The notes: generated from the letters alone by a model not told the origin. DNA of 64,000 nt from Acholeplasmatales bacterium (GCA_900767915.1 CAAGAX010000060.1:1-64000); one strand, 5' to 3'. Shown: positions 35,816-45,542, numbered from the stretch's first letter. Made by a program: numbers and translations.

Positions 35816-37213
35816 ATGTTGAATAAAGATACTGCTAAAATCGTGCTAGATGAATGTTTATTAACTGGTGCTGATTTTGCTGAAATATTTTATGAAGATA
35901 CAACTAAGGGTTCAATAGAAATGCTTAGTGGTCATGTTAATAATGTTAGCTCTAGTCATATTTATGGGGCTGGTATAAGAATTCTTTTAAATAATGAAGA
36001 GGTTTATGGCTATACATCAGATTGTAGCGAGGAAGGGTTACTTAGCTTAGCTAGAAAATTAAATAAAGCTTATAATTCTCATCCTCTTGGAATTAACTAT
36101 GAGTTAAAGGAGGAGGATGCAACTAAAAGAGGAATTGTTGTTGTTAATCGTCCTAGTGATATAGTTCCTTTAGAAGAAAAGATTAGTTATTTAAGAATTG
36201 TTGATGATGTAGTAAAAAAATATGATAAAAGAATAGTACAAAGAATTGTAGCTTTAACAGATACTACTCAAAGAGTAATAATAGCTAATACAAATGGTAA
36301 GTATATTTATGATTTAAGAAATCCTCAAAGAATTAGATTAAGTGTCGTTTCTCGTGATGGGGATAAAAGTCAATCTAATGGAGAAACAATAGGTGGTAAT
36401 TTCGATATTGATTCATTTAAGAATAAGGATTTAGTTGGTTTTGCCAAAAGAGTTTGTGAAGCCTGTATTACAATGCTATATGCTCCTGAAATGGTTGGAG
36501 GAGTTTACCCTGTTGTAATTCATAATGGCTTTGGTGGTGTTTTATTCCACGAAGCATGTGGACATTCTTTAGAGGCAACAAGTGTAGCTCGTGGACTTTC
36601 TGTTTTTAGTGGTAAAAAAGGAGAAAAAATCGCAAGCACTATTGTTAATGCTATTGATGATGGTACTATTTATAATGAATGGGGTTCGTCAAATTGTGAT
36701 GATGAGGGTAATGAAACTAAATGTAATTTATTAATAAAAGATGGAATTTTAAATGGCTATATGATTGATGATAGAAATGATAGAATTATGAAAATGGGTT
36801 CTACTGGCTCTGGAAGAAGAGAATCATATAGATTTAGTCCTACCTCTCGTATGACTAATACATTTATCGCAAATGGTAATTCTACTTTTGAAGATATTAT
36901 TAAAAATACTAAATATGGTTTATTTGCTAAATCAATGGGTGGAGGATCTGTTAATACTATTACTGGTGAATTTAATTTCGCTGTTAATGAGGGTTACATG
37001 ATTGAGGATGGAAAAATTACAACACCTGTTAGAGGTGCTACTTTAATAGGTAATGGCTCTAACGCATTACTTAATATTGATATGATTGCTTCTAATCAAA
37101 GCTTTGGTCATGGAGTGTGTGGTTCTAAATCTGGTAATATCCCTGCTAATGTAGGTGAACCTACAATACGTATTTTAAATATGACTGTTGGTGGAGCAGG
37201 AGGTAATAAATAA
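35816..37213 (+). CDS. tldD: Metalloprotease TldD
   Basis: A 465-residue TldD, the catalytic half of the TldD-TldE protease, which trims small modified peptides or unfolded peptides in the cytoplasm. The zinc site HEACGH (His245, Glu246, His250) is intact, as is the C-terminal region with NMTVGGAGG. Strong ribosome site AGGAGG. Its stop overlaps the tldE start by one base, so the subunits are made in equal amounts. No peptide precursor or modification gene was seen in the window, so its natural substrate here is open. Confidence 0.95.
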   Translation: MLNKDTAKIVLDECLLTGADFAEIFYEDTTKGSIEMLSGHVNNVSSSHIYGAGIRILLNNEEVYGYTSDCSEEGLLSLARKLNKAYNSHPLGINYELKEEDATKRGIVVVNRPSDIVPLEEKISYLRIVDDVVKKYDKRIVQRIVALTDTTQRVIIANTNGKYIYDLRNPQRIRLSVVSRDGDKSQSNGETIGGNFDIDSFKNKDLVGFAKRVCEACITMLYAPEMVGGVYPVVIHNGFGGVLFHEACGHSLEATSVARGLSVFSGKKGEKIASTIVNAIDDGTIYNEWGSSNCDDEGNETKCNLLIKDGILNGYMIDDRNDRIMKMGSTGSGRRESYRFSPTSRMTNTFIANGNSTFEDIIKNTKYGLFAKSMGGGSVNTITGEFNFAVNEGYMIEDGKITTPVRGATLIGNGSNALLNIDMIASNQSFGHGVCGSKSGNIPANVGEPTIRILNMTVGGAGGNK

Positions 37214-38538
37214 TGGATTTTAATAAATTAAAGAATGAATGTTTTAAAGCTGGAATTAAAGATATTGAGGTCTATCAGGTAACCTCTAATGAAGTTTCTG
37301 TATCAACATTTAATGGAGCAGTTGATGATAATGTTATCTGTTCAAAAAATGAAATGTATATTAGAGGAGTATATAATAATCATATTGCGACTATTTATAC
37401 TGAGCTTGATAGTGATAGTGAAATAGAAAATATTATTAATAGAATAAAATCAGAAGCAAGCGTTATAGAATCTAATGAGCCTTATTTTATTTATGAAGGC
37501 TCTAATGAATATAAAACATTAGTAGATGTTAAGCATGATTATGATGATTATACTCAAGCTGATAAAATTAAATTATGTCAAAGCTTAGAAAATTATTTTA
37601 AGAAAAATTCTATATATGTTGATACTACTAGTGTAGCTTTAGAGGTTACAGAAAAAGCAGTATCTATTAAAAATACTAAGGGATTAAATGTATCTAGAAA
37701 AAGTAAAACTGCTTTAGTATATGCGGATGCAGTAATAAAGAAGGATAATGATGTTAAGAATAATGGTTATTATACTTTCTTAGATAATTTAAGTGATTTA
37801 AATAAGGATGATTATTTTAATTTTGTAGTTAAAAGATCTGTTGATTCTATTAATGCTAAATCTATCAAATCAAATAAATATCCTGTAGTATTTGAAAATA
37901 AGCAATTTTCAAGCTTGATTTCATGTTTCTTATCAATGTTTTCTGCTGATGCTGTAAATAAAAAATTATCATTATTAGATTCTAAGCTAGGTAAAAAGGT
38001 ATTTGGTGATAATATAACTATTTCTGATTTACCACTTTGTGAAAAATCCTATCGTAAGATTACATTTGATGATGAGGGTGTTGCTTCCTTAGATACTACA
38101 GTGGTTTTGAATGGTGTATTAAATTCTTATTTACATAATTTAAAAACAGCAAGGCTTTTCAATACCTCTACTACTGGTAATGGTTTTATGAATAGTGATG
38201 GAGTAATTGATGTAGCACCTACTAATTTATGCTTTAAAACATCTGATATTTCATTTGATGAAATGATTAAGGATATTAAAGAAGGAGTATTTATTACTGA
38301 TTTAATGGGTACTCATGCTGGTGTTAATTCGGTATCAGGTGCTTTCAATTTACAGTCATCTGGATTTATGATTGAAAATGGAAGGATTACAAAGCCTGTT
38401 ACTTTGATTATTGTTTCAGGAAATATTATTGATATTTTAAATAATGTAAAATGTATTTCAAATGATTTTGAGGTTAATGGACGTGTCGGTAGTGGATCTT
38501 GTTATATTAGTAGTATGCAAGTATCAGGTAATGAATAA
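37213..38538 (+). CDS. tldE: TldE/PmbA, partner subunit of TldD
   Basis: A 441-residue PmbA/TldE-family protein. It shares the fold of TldD but lacks the HExxxH zinc site, as expected for the non-catalytic partner. The family block FEVNGRVGSGSCYISSMQVSG at the end aligns with the TldD C-terminus, and TTGNGFMNSDGV and THAGVNSVSGAFNL are characteristic. Ribosome site AGGAGGT lies within the end of tldD. A terminator hairpin follows at 38,597. Confidence 0.93.
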   Translation: MDFNKLKNECFKAGIKDIEVYQVTSNEVSVSTFNGAVDDNVICSKNEMYIRGVYNNHIATIYTELDSDSEIENIINRIKSEASVIESNEPYFIYEGSNEYKTLVDVKHDYDDYTQADKIKLCQSLENYFKKNSIYVDTTSVALEVTEKAVSIKNTKGLNVSRKSKTALVYADAVIKKDNDVKNNGYYTFLDNLSDLNKDDYFNFVVKRSVDSINAKSIKSNKYPVVFENKQFSSLISCFLSMFSADAVNKKLSLLDSKLGKKVFGDNITISDLPLCEKSYRKITFDDEGVASLDTTVVLNGVLNSYLHNLKTARLFNTSTTGNGFMNSDGVIDVAPTNLCFKTSDISFDEMIKDIKEGVFITDLMGTHAGVNSVSGAFNLQSSGFMIENGRITKPVTLIIVSGNIIDILNNVKCISNDFEVNGRVGSGSCYISSMQVSGNE

Positions 38539-38596
38539 ATTTATATTAATCTAAATTGCTCATAATTTTAAATAACTTTATAGATTTACAGTAAAG

Positions 38597-38625
38597 AATG
38601 GTACTAGAAATAGTATCATTTTTTG
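38597..38625 (+). terminator. Intrinsic terminator after tldE
   Basis: A 10-base stem with one G-U pair, AATGGTACTA (38597-38606) and TAGTATCATT (38611-38620), GAAA tetraloop, then TTTT. Confidence 0.85.
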
Positions 38626-38915
38626 GTTATGTTAGGAAAGCTATAAATAAAAATTGATTGTTATCTAGGTGAATTGAAAAGCGAATTCCTGTAGAAGACA
38701 AATTAATTTCTTTTAGTTAAAATAAATATTCTAGTTGTTATAGGTTCCATTTTTTTAGTGATATGTGTTTAATACAATATAAAGAGTTTAATAATAAAAA
38801 TATATTTTATTTAGCTAAAAAAGCTTGTCGAAGCATTTAGATAAATAAAATATATTTAAAATGAATAAAATGTTGTATTTTGTCGATAAAATTAATCTTT
38901 TTTTAATCTAAATTA
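38626..38915. other. AT-rich stretch without a recognised gene
   Basis: I see no open frame of substance, no remnant I can name and no RNA gene. Stop codons are frequent in all frames. It ends at the promoter of the next lipoprotein. Confidence 0.6.
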
Positions 38916-38945
38916 TTGATTTTATATTTATTATTGATATATAAT
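38916..38945 (+). promoter_or_regulatory. Promoter of the large lipoprotein gene
   Basis: TTGATT at 38916-38921, 18-base spacer, TATAAT at 38940-38945. Confidence 0.65.
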
Positions 38946-38977
38946 TTAATAAATCGAAGATAAGGAGATAAAAGTTT

Positions 38978-40489
38978 ATGAAAAAAATTAAGAAAACACT
39001 TTCGATTGTGACATTTGTATTTTTGTTTATTTTTGTGCTTGTAAGCTGTAATGATAATAATACAGCTACTACAGGAAATGGTTCATCTAATAATACTTCT
39101 ACACCAACAGTAGCGCCTACTACACCAACAGTAGCTCCTTCTACTCCTAGTTCAGAAGCTAAGATGTCTGATGAAGAGGTAAAGACTAACTTTGATAATT
39201 ATGTTAAAACTTTTAATTTATCGAAGACTTCAATTAATAAGTTTTTAAATGAGGCAGTAAGAAAGGTCAATAGTACTGATATTGATGTTAGTGCTTTATT
39301 AGATAATGTAAATCTTTCTAATTCTAGCGCAATAGTTAATGCCTATAAGAATAATGAAGTTAAAGATACCTATTCAGCTTATTTATGGCAAGAAGCAAAG
39401 GTTATTTATTTAGGATATAATCATGACTCAGATTCAAAGAGTACTGTTTCTTCAGCAAAGATTGATTTAGCTAAGCTATCAGCAATTGTTGGAGCATTAA
39501 AGTCTTATTTACCTGAATCACCTAAAGAGGATGTTGATTATGTTGATATGGTTCTATCTCAAATGAGTTTACCAGAAGGCTTTGATTTAGATGCAATTTT
39601 AGGTTTAATTAAATTTGATGGAAATGATTTTGATTATAGTGATGGCTACTTTTCTTTAAAGATGGATAAGGTTGTTGATTTAATTTGTTCATTAACAAAT
39701 GCTGATAAGAGTACTATTGAAGAGACGATAGCTAATATTGGTAAGTTTGATTTTAAGCTTGGCTATAATGGAAAGAATTTTACAGGCTTTAAATTTGAGT
39801 TTACTCCTAAGCTTACAGAAGAAAATAGCTCAGGAAATGTAAAGGTAGAATTAACATTAAATTATGTATCAACATTACTTGTTGGTTGCGATCTTGAGGT
39901 AAGTGTTAAGTCAGTTGAAAAGGGAGTAACAATTTGTGATTCTAAAGTTAAGGCTAGTGTTAGTTTATTAGGTGTATCAGTTGATGCGAATATTAAGCTT
40001 AATATAGATGAAAAGGTTAAGCTTGACTTAAAGGCTATATTTAATGCAACAAAGGCTGGTATTGATTTAAGTATCAATGGTACAGTTAGTGTTCCTACTA
40101 GTACTATATATGATAAAACTACAAATTCATATACATTAAATTATACTGATTATAAGTTGGATTTAACATTAAAATTAAATGATTCAAAGCTTGAATTAGT
40201 AATTAATGTTAATGACCATAAGTTTGCTGATATTAATTTAGTATTAAACAAATATGTATTAGTATCAGGTAAAATTATCTTAGATGCTAATGGTTTAGCT
40301 CCTGAAGAAAAACTTGATGTTGATAAGTATGTAGTTGAATTAAATACAAAGGATGTTGCTATTCCTTTAAATTATAAGAATTCAGAAGAAACTGCATTTG
40401 ATGTAGTAGAATATCTTATGAAACAAATCATAGGTGGAGGCGATAGTGATGTCACTCCTAGTCCTAGTGATACAGATCTTTTAGCTTAA
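38978..40489 (+). CDS. Large lipoprotein with Thr/Pro linker, unknown function
   Basis: A 503-residue exported lipoprotein: signal peptide with lipobox LVSC (Cys near 24), then a low-complexity linker with repeated TPTVAPTTP units (about 40-58), then a helical region, and from about 210 a long series of alternating beta strands (KVDLICSLTNAD, FKLGYNGKNFTGFKF, VSVDANIKLNIDEKVKLDLK and similar) suggesting a beta-barrel-like or lipid-carrying fold. A second Ser/Pro-rich tail ends the protein. I do not recognise the family. Ribosome site AAGGAGAT. Confidence 0.8.
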   Translation: MKKIKKTLSIVTFVFLFIFVLVSCNDNNTATTGNGSSNNTSTPTVAPTTPTVAPSTPSSEAKMSDEEVKTNFDNYVKTFNLSKTSINKFLNEAVRKVNSTDIDVSALLDNVNLSNSSAIVNAYKNNEVKDTYSAYLWQEAKVIYLGYNHDSDSKSTVSSAKIDLAKLSAIVGALKSYLPESPKEDVDYVDMVLSQMSLPEGFDLDAILGLIKFDGNDFDYSDGYFSLKMDKVVDLICSLTNADKSTIEETIANIGKFDFKLGYNGKNFTGFKFEFTPKLTEENSSGNVKVELTLNYVSTLLVGCDLEVSVKSVEKGVTICDSKVKASVSLLGVSVDANIKLNIDEKVKLDLKAIFNATKAGIDLSINGTVSVPTSTIYDKTTNSYTLNYTDYKLDLTLKLNDSKLELVINVNDHKFADINLVLNKYVLVSGKIILDANGLAPEEKLDVDKYVVELNTKDVAIPLNYKNSEETAFDVVEYLMKQIIGGGDSDVTPSPSDTDLLA

Positions 40490-40505
40490 TATCTAAAAAA
40501 TAAAA

Positions 40506-40555
40506 AATACTAGACCTTAGATATATTTTATATCTATTTGTCTAGTATTTTTTTA
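40506..40555. terminator. Bidirectional terminator between convergent genes
   Basis: A perfect 10-base stem, AATACTAGAC (40506-40515) with GTCTAGTATT (40540-40549), with T runs on the right and A runs on the left, so it can end both the lipoprotein gene and the minus-strand methyltransferase gene. Confidence 0.87.
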
Positions 40556-41338
40556 TTTATATTTTTTTCTTTTCATATATGCTTCATATGCAAGAATTGA
40601 AGCAGCAACTCCTACATTTAAGCTATTTTGGTTTCCTTCCATTGGAATATAAACCTTTTTATGATTATGGTTATACCAATCGGGATTTATACCAAATCGT
40701 TCATTTCCTAAAACTATAGCTATTTTACCACTATAATCATATTTTTGATAATCAAGGCCAAGCTCAGGCTCTCCTAAAAAAATTGTATAGCCATTATCTA
40801 ATAATTTATTTAAAGCTTCATTATAGCTTAAAGAAACACTAGGTATAATTAGATTACATCCTCTACTAGAGGAAGTAATTTTAGGATTATTAATCTTTGA
40901 AATAGAATCAACTAATATAACTCCATCAGCATTTATTGAATCTAAAGTTCTATAAATTGTTCCTATATTGCCTGGTATTTCTAAATGATCTAAAACAATT
41001 AAAAAATCTTTATCAAAGATATTTTTATTTATTGGTAATTTTATTGCCGCAATTATTCCGGCATGATTTTCCTTTAGTGATAGTTGTTGATACATTTTAT
41101 TAGAAATTTGAAAGCTTCTTTTAGCCTTAGTGCTTAAATCATCTAATAGTATTTTTGTTTTATCTTTATATTCTATATCAAATACATATAATAATAATTC
41201 TATTTCTAAATTCTTATTATTTACTATCTCTAAGATTTGTAAATCATCTGAAACTGTAATTAAAGGATATTGATTTGATTTATTAATATAATCCTTCATT
41301 TCTTGAAATTCTTGACTTTGCTTACTTAAAACATCCAT
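40553..41338 (-). CDS. SpoU/TrmH-family RNA 2'-O-methyltransferase
   Basis: A 261-residue SPOUT methyltransferase. The N-terminal substrate-binding part contains HAGIIAAIKLP; the catalytic knot shows motif 1 in HLEIPGNIGTIYRT (conserved Asn and Arg), motif 2 IAIVLGNERFG and motif 3 IPMEGNQNSLNVGVAASI. Family members methylate ribose in rRNA or tRNA (RlmB, TrmH, AviRb types); the target is not readable. It is the only housekeeping-type gene on the minus strand in this part. The ribosome site GGTGAT precedes the ATG. Confidence 0.9.
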   Translation of the reverse strand: MDVLSKQSQEFQEMKDYINKSNQYPLITVSDDLQILEIVNNKNLEIELLLYVFDIEYKDKTKILLDDLSTKAKRSFQISNKMYQQLSLKENHAGIIAAIKLPINKNIFDKDFLIVLDHLEIPGNIGTIYRTLDSINADGVILVDSISKINNPKITSSSRGCNLIIPSVSLSYNEALNKLLDNGYTIFLGEPELGLDYQKYDYSGKIAIVLGNERFGINPDWYNHNHKKVYIPMEGNQNSLNVGVAASILAYEAYMKRKKYK

Positions 41339-41394
41339 TTTATCACCGTACTGATTATATCATAAGAAATATTTTATATGAAGAATAAATAATT

Positions 41395-41418
41395 AAAGTG
41401 TAATATTTCTTACACTTT
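41395..41418 (+). promoter_or_regulatory. Perfect palindrome, candidate operator of the ABC uptake genes
   Basis: AAAGTGTAA (41395-41403), six bases, TTACACTTT (41410-41418). No T run follows, so it is not a terminator. It lies between the divergent methyltransferase and transporter genes, next to a likely -10 TATTAT at 41436-41441, and fits a dimeric repressor site. I cannot name the regulator. Confidence 0.5.
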
Positions 41419-41459
41419 TAATAGTAGTATTGTAGTATTATATTAAAGAGGTGTTTTTA

Positions 41460-42362
41460 ATGAAAAAATTATATTGTATATTTATTACTTTATTATTAGT
41501 ATTATTTACTTCATGTAGTAATAATGAAATAGATAAATATAAGCTTTCTATAGTAGCTCCTAATGGTGCTCCTAGTATTTCTTTAGTCGATTTAAGATAT
41601 AACAATGATTCCTATGAATTTACATTAGGAGTAGATCCTACAATATTACAAGGACATTTTGTTAGTAAGAATATGGATTTTATAGTAGCGCCTATTAATT
41701 TAGGAACAAAGATGTATCAAAAAAATAAAAACTATAAGCTAGCTGGAGTTATCACCTGGGGTAATTTATATTTTGCTTCTAAAAAGGAATTTACTATTGA
41801 AGATATGAATAATAATGATGTTGTATTTTTTGGCGAAAATACAATTAATGATGCAGTAGTAAAATATATATTAAATAATAAAAAAATTTCACCAAAAATA
41901 GAATATTTAGGCACTACTGCATTAACTCAATCAAAGCTTCTTAGTGATGATAAAATTGTATTAATTGCAGAACCATCATTAACTCAGGCTAAAATGAAAA
42001 ATAATAATATTTATTCTATTTCTGTTGAGGAGCTATTTAAGGAAATTACGGGAATTTATGGATTTCCACAGGCTGGATTATTTGTTAAAGCTGATAGTAT
42101 AAAAGAGCATAAAAAGATAGTTGATGAGTTTATTTCTAAAGCTAGGTCTTCAGCTATAGCTACTTCAAATGATTTAGAAAATGTCGCAAAAAAAGCGGAA
42201 GAATTAGGATTAGGCAAGGCTAGTATTTTGACTAATGCTATTCCTAAATGTAATATTAGATTTACTAGTGCAATTGATAGTAAAAATGATATTTTAAAGT
42301 TTATTGAATTTGATTATATAAATAGCTTTTTTGGTATGATTGATGAAGAATTCTTCTATTAA
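41460..42362 (+). CDS. ABC transporter substrate-binding lipoprotein (SsuA/ThiY/NMT1-like)
   Basis: A 300-residue lipoprotein: signal peptide, lipobox FTSC, then a periplasmic-binding-protein type 2 fold of the NMT1 group (LSIVAPNGAPSISLVDL, VAPINLGTKMYQ, VFFGENTINDAVVKYIL, IAEPSLTQAKM). Ligands of this family include thiamine precursors, sulfonates, riboflavin precursors and nitrate; I cannot tell which. ATG 41460 follows AAAGAGGTG; a GTG at 41451 overlaps that site. It overlaps the permease gene by 20 bases. No ATPase gene is nearby. Confidence 0.85.
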   Translation: MKKLYCIFITLLLVLFTSCSNNEIDKYKLSIVAPNGAPSISLVDLRYNNDSYEFTLGVDPTILQGHFVSKNMDFIVAPINLGTKMYQKNKNYKLAGVITWGNLYFASKKEFTIEDMNNNDVVFFGENTINDAVVKYILNNKKISPKIEYLGTTALTQSKLLSDDKIVLIAEPSLTQAKMKNNNIYSISVEELFKEITGIYGFPQAGLFVKADSIKEHKKIVDEFISKARSSAIATSNDLENVAKKAEELGLGKASILTNAIPKCNIRFTSAIDSKNDILKFIEFDYINSFFGMIDEEFFY

Positions 42363-43101
42363 TAAAAAAAATATTATATTATATATTTTAGGAATTATTT
42401 TTTTATTTATATTTATAGAATTATTATCATTAATAATAAATAATCCCTTAATATTTCCTAATATTTTTAGTATATTTAAAGAAATATTTATTATATTAAC
42501 TACATCAATCTTTTATATATCATTAGGTACTACCTTCTTAGAGCTTATTATTGGTATTATAATTGTTTTTATTATAGGTATTATTTTGGGCTTATTAGCT
42601 GGAATAAACAATAATATAGGTATTTTATTAAAACCAATAATTTCTTTTTTAAGATGTATACCTATAATTGTTATTATTATTTCAACACTCATAATATTTT
42701 CTAATAATAAAATAATACCAATAATATCAATAGTATTAATATTACTTCCAATTGTTTATGAGGGAATATTTGAAGGTGTTAAATCAATAGACAAAGCATT
42801 AATAGATGTATATAAATTAGATAGTAAAATTAATTTTGTAATTGTTTTTAAGGTATATTTACCTTTAATTAAAAGTCATATTAAAGAATTATTTGTTTCA
42901 TCAATTGGACTTGGAATAAAAGCTTTAATTACCATTGAATATATATGTGGTATAAGAAATACTATTGGTAATTTAATAATGAATGGAGTTAATGATATTA
43001 ATTACGTAAGTATATATGCTTATACCTTGATTTTAGCTTTATTAATTATCATATTTGAATATATTATAAGATTATTATTTAAACTTATAAAACATAAATA
43101 G
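42343..43101 (+). CDS. ABC transporter permease (SsuC/TauC type)
   Basis: A 252-residue permease with about six membrane segments. The coupling-helix region that binds the ATPase reads VYEGIFEGVKSIDKALIDVY, followed by VFKVYLPLIKSHI, the usual EAA-like loop. The start lies inside the end of the binding-protein gene, so translation is coupled. ATG 42343 was preferred to TTG 42340. It belongs to the same importer as the preceding lipoprotein. The cognate ATPase must be encoded elsewhere or shared. Confidence 0.87.
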   Translation: MKNSSINKKNIILYILGIIFLFIFIELLSLIINNPLIFPNIFSIFKEIFIILTTSIFYISLGTTFLELIIGIIIVFIIGIILGLLAGINNNIGILLKPIISFLRCIPIIVIIISTLIIFSNNKIIPIISIVLILLPIVYEGIFEGVKSIDKALIDVYKLDSKINFVIVFKVYLPLIKSHIKELFVSSIGLGIKALITIEYICGIRNTIGNLIMNGVNDINYVSIYAYTLILALLIIIFEYIIRLLFKLIKHK

Positions 43102-43139
43102 TTTATTTTCTGGTTATAATTCTAAAGAGGGATTATTGT

Positions 43140-44354
43140 ATGAAAATAAATAGTAAATTAGGTATAGAAATACTAAAGCTATCTATACCTTCAATTATTT
43201 CAATTTTATTAACAAATGCCTCAGGTATTATTGATTTGCTTTTTGTATCTAATTTATCTAAAACAAATCAAACAATCTTGGGGCATATTTTTCCTTTTCA
43301 AGCACTTATTCAAGCTATTGGATATTTAATAGGACATGGAGGAGGAATTATATATTGTAAGAAGAACAATAATAAAAGAATAGGAAAAATAATTATTATT
43401 TTGGGATTAATAATAGGTATTATCTATTTTTTTATTGGTTTAATTATTTCAATTCTTATTGAAAGTATAATTTATAAATACTATTTTATTATTATTTCAT
43501 TCTCATCTATTTTTTTAGTGCTTGAATTAGCTATTAATAATATATTACGATTTAACAAAAGTGTAATTGTACCTATGATCATATTATTGATAGGCTTTAT
43601 TTTAAATTTTATATTTGATTATCTTTTTATTATTAAATTTAATTTAGATATTTTAGGTAACTCTCTATCTTATCTATTAAGTCATTTTTTTATTTTTATT
43701 TTACTTATATCATTCTATTTATTTAAAACAAGGAACAATAATGATTGTATAATTAAAATAAGCTATAAAGATATAATTAAGTTAGGCTTCCCTTCGTTTT
43801 TATATCAAGGATTAACATCACTCTCTTTATTTATTATTAGCTTCCTTTGTAAAAAATATGGTGAAGAATACTCTATTTTAATAAATATTTGTAATAGAAT
43901 TTATTATTTATTATTAGCTATTCCTTATGGAATAGGTCAAGGAGTTATGCCACTAGTTATAAAGAAGCAAAGAGGAATATATGTATTAAGTATTATTTAT
44001 ATATTATTCTTTTTATTAATAGAAATACCTATAATTGCTCTTTCTAGTAATATTATTAGTTATTTCATTAATTATAACGAGATTTATCAAAAAATATTTA
44101 TTATCTTTTTATTGGCTATACCATTTATAAGTATTACTATATTAACAAATCTTTTTTTACAATCTGAATCTAAATTATTTATTGCTAATATATTAGCTAT
44201 ATTAAGAACAGGAGGTATTTTTATACCTTTAGTATTAATTTTAAATATATTTGTTAATGAAAATTGTATATATTTAGCAAGAATTATTTCTGATCTATTT
44301 GTTTTGATTTTATCAATAATAATTTCTATTAGATATAAAATATTTTTTAAATAA
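43140..44354 (+). CDS. MATE-family efflux transporter
   Basis: A 404-residue protein with about twelve membrane segments and the two-half layout of MATE exporters. The N-terminal ILKLSIPSIISILLTNASGI and GIIDLLFVSNL match helix 1 of the family. MATE proteins use sodium or proton gradients to export drugs and metabolites. It is shorter than the usual 440-460 residues, with short loops throughout. Ribosome site AAAGAGGGAT. It follows the ABC permease by 38 bases and may be in the same operon; a functional link is not evident. Confidence 0.87.
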   Translation: MKINSKLGIEILKLSIPSIISILLTNASGIIDLLFVSNLSKTNQTILGHIFPFQALIQAIGYLIGHGGGIIYCKKNNNKRIGKIIIILGLIIGIIYFFIGLIISILIESIIYKYYFIIISFSSIFLVLELAINNILRFNKSVIVPMIILLIGFILNFIFDYLFIIKFNLDILGNSLSYLLSHFFIFILLISFYLFKTRNNNDCIIKISYKDIIKLGFPSFLYQGLTSLSLFIISFLCKKYGEEYSILINICNRIYYLLLAIPYGIGQGVMPLVIKKQRGIYVLSIIYILFFLLIEIPIIALSSNIISYFINYNEIYQKIFIIFLLAIPFISITILTNLFLQSESKLFIANILAILRTGGIFIPLVLILNIFVNENCIYLARIISDLFVLILSIIISIRYKIFFK

Positions 44355-44426
44355 AGTTAAAATACTGAAAAAAATGCTTCAAACAGTGAATTTATGTATA
44401 TTTTTATTTATTTTATTTGAAAACGA

Positions 44427-44456
44427 TTGCAAGAGGATTGGTTTATGTGTTATAAT
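44427..44456 (+). promoter_or_regulatory. Strong promoter of the TIR-like/TPR gene
   Basis: TTGCAA at 44427-44432, 18 bases, TATAAT at 44451-44456 with TGT directly before it (extended -10). Confidence 0.78.
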
Positions 44457-44507
44457 CAATTAAAAAGTGGGACGTATTTCAATTTCGATTTTATTGGAGG
44501 TTTTTTT

Positions 44508-45542
44508 ATGAAAAATTATATTACTTTAGTTTATCTTCCTGATGATGAACAAAATGCTAATTATTTAAGTGAAATATTAGAAAGTAAGCATGTTGAGGTT
44601 CATAGCTTTGAAAAGACAGAAGGGAAAAATCAAAAGCTAATTAAGGATATTAAGAAATCTAGAGGCTTAGTATTACTTCATATTTCAGATGATTTTGATT
44701 ATAGAGATTATTTATCTGAAATTAAAGCTGCAGATAAGAAATGTCAAATTATTTGTTGTTATACAGGTAAAACAACTTATCAAACAAGATATGCACTTAA
44801 TGAGATTGAATTAGTTGAGGGTTATCCAATTGAAGCATTAGCCGGAGATGTTGCTTGCATAGTTGCAGGTGGTTTTAAGGTTAATATTAACTTGTTTAAT
44901 AAAAAGAAGCTTAGAAAGGAAGCCTTTGCTTTATTTAGACAAGAAAATTATGTTTGGGCATTAGGTTATTTATTAAAAATGTTTAAGATGCATGATCTTG
45001 AGGTTAAGGAAAGAATAGCTGATGCGTATGCTTCATTATTAAATAGTGATAAAGCTATTAATTATTATTCAATTTGTTTACCTTTAGATAGTGTTGAAGC
45101 TGCAAAAAATGCGACTGATGATGAAACTCAAGGCATTATTTGTAATAACCTAGGTTATTTATATACTCAAACTAGAAACCTAGAATTCGCTGAAAGATAT
45201 TTAAAGATGGCTATAGCATATAAAAATCCTGATGCATTATATAATTTAGGATATCTATATGAAAGCTCTTGGGCATATGATTCAAAGATGCGTAGAACAA
45301 AAGAAGGCTATGATATATATTGTCAGGTTTTAAGAGAAAACTATACTTCTGATTCTTCTAAGGATAGAGCTAAAGAAAAGCTTAAGACTGCTGCAGATAA
45401 GCTTTTAAAGAGAAAGAACTATGCTGCTGCTTTACAATATTATAAAGCAATTGGCGATGGTGGTAAGGCTGCTGAATGTATTCGTAATATTAAGAGAATT
45501 CGTCAGCTTTATGAGGAAAGAAAGAAAAGACAGGCTCAATAG
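44508..45542 (+). CDS. Two-domain protein: possible TIR-like N-terminus plus TPR/Sel1-type repeats
   Basis: A 344-residue soluble protein. Residues 1-110 alternate strands and helices in a Rossmann-like order (YITLVYLPDDEQNANYLSEI, HVEVHSFE, SRGLVLLHISDDFDY, CQIICCYTG), which resembles a TIR or receiver fold but lacks their clear catalytic residues. From about 140 come helical repeats of TPR/Sel1 type (ALGYLLKMFKMHD, GIICNNLGYLYTQTRNLEFA, DALYNLGYLYESSWAY, AALQYYKAIGDGGKA). I chose ATG 44508 with TGGAGG; in-frame sequence upstream overlaps the promoter. Possibly a regulatory scaffold. Confidence 0.65.
   Translation: MKNYITLVYLPDDEQNANYLSEILESKHVEVHSFEKTEGKNQKLIKDIKKSRGLVLLHISDDFDYRDYLSEIKAADKKCQIICCYTGKTTYQTRYALNEIELVEGYPIEALAGDVACIVAGGFKVNINLFNKKKLRKEAFALFRQENYVWALGYLLKMFKMHDLEVKERIADAYASLLNSDKAINYYSICLPLDSVEAAKNATDDETQGIICNNLGYLYTQTRNLEFAERYLKMAIAYKNPDALYNLGYLYESSWAYDSKMRRTKEGYDIYCQVLRENYTSDSSKDRAKEKLKTAADKLLKRKNYAAALQYYKAIGDGGKAAECIRNIKRIRQLYEERKKRQAQ

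Noticed and set aside
44427..44507. TTG start at 44427 extending the TIR-like/TPR protein
   Set aside because: The extension runs through the -35 and -10 boxes; ATG 44508 has TGGAGG.
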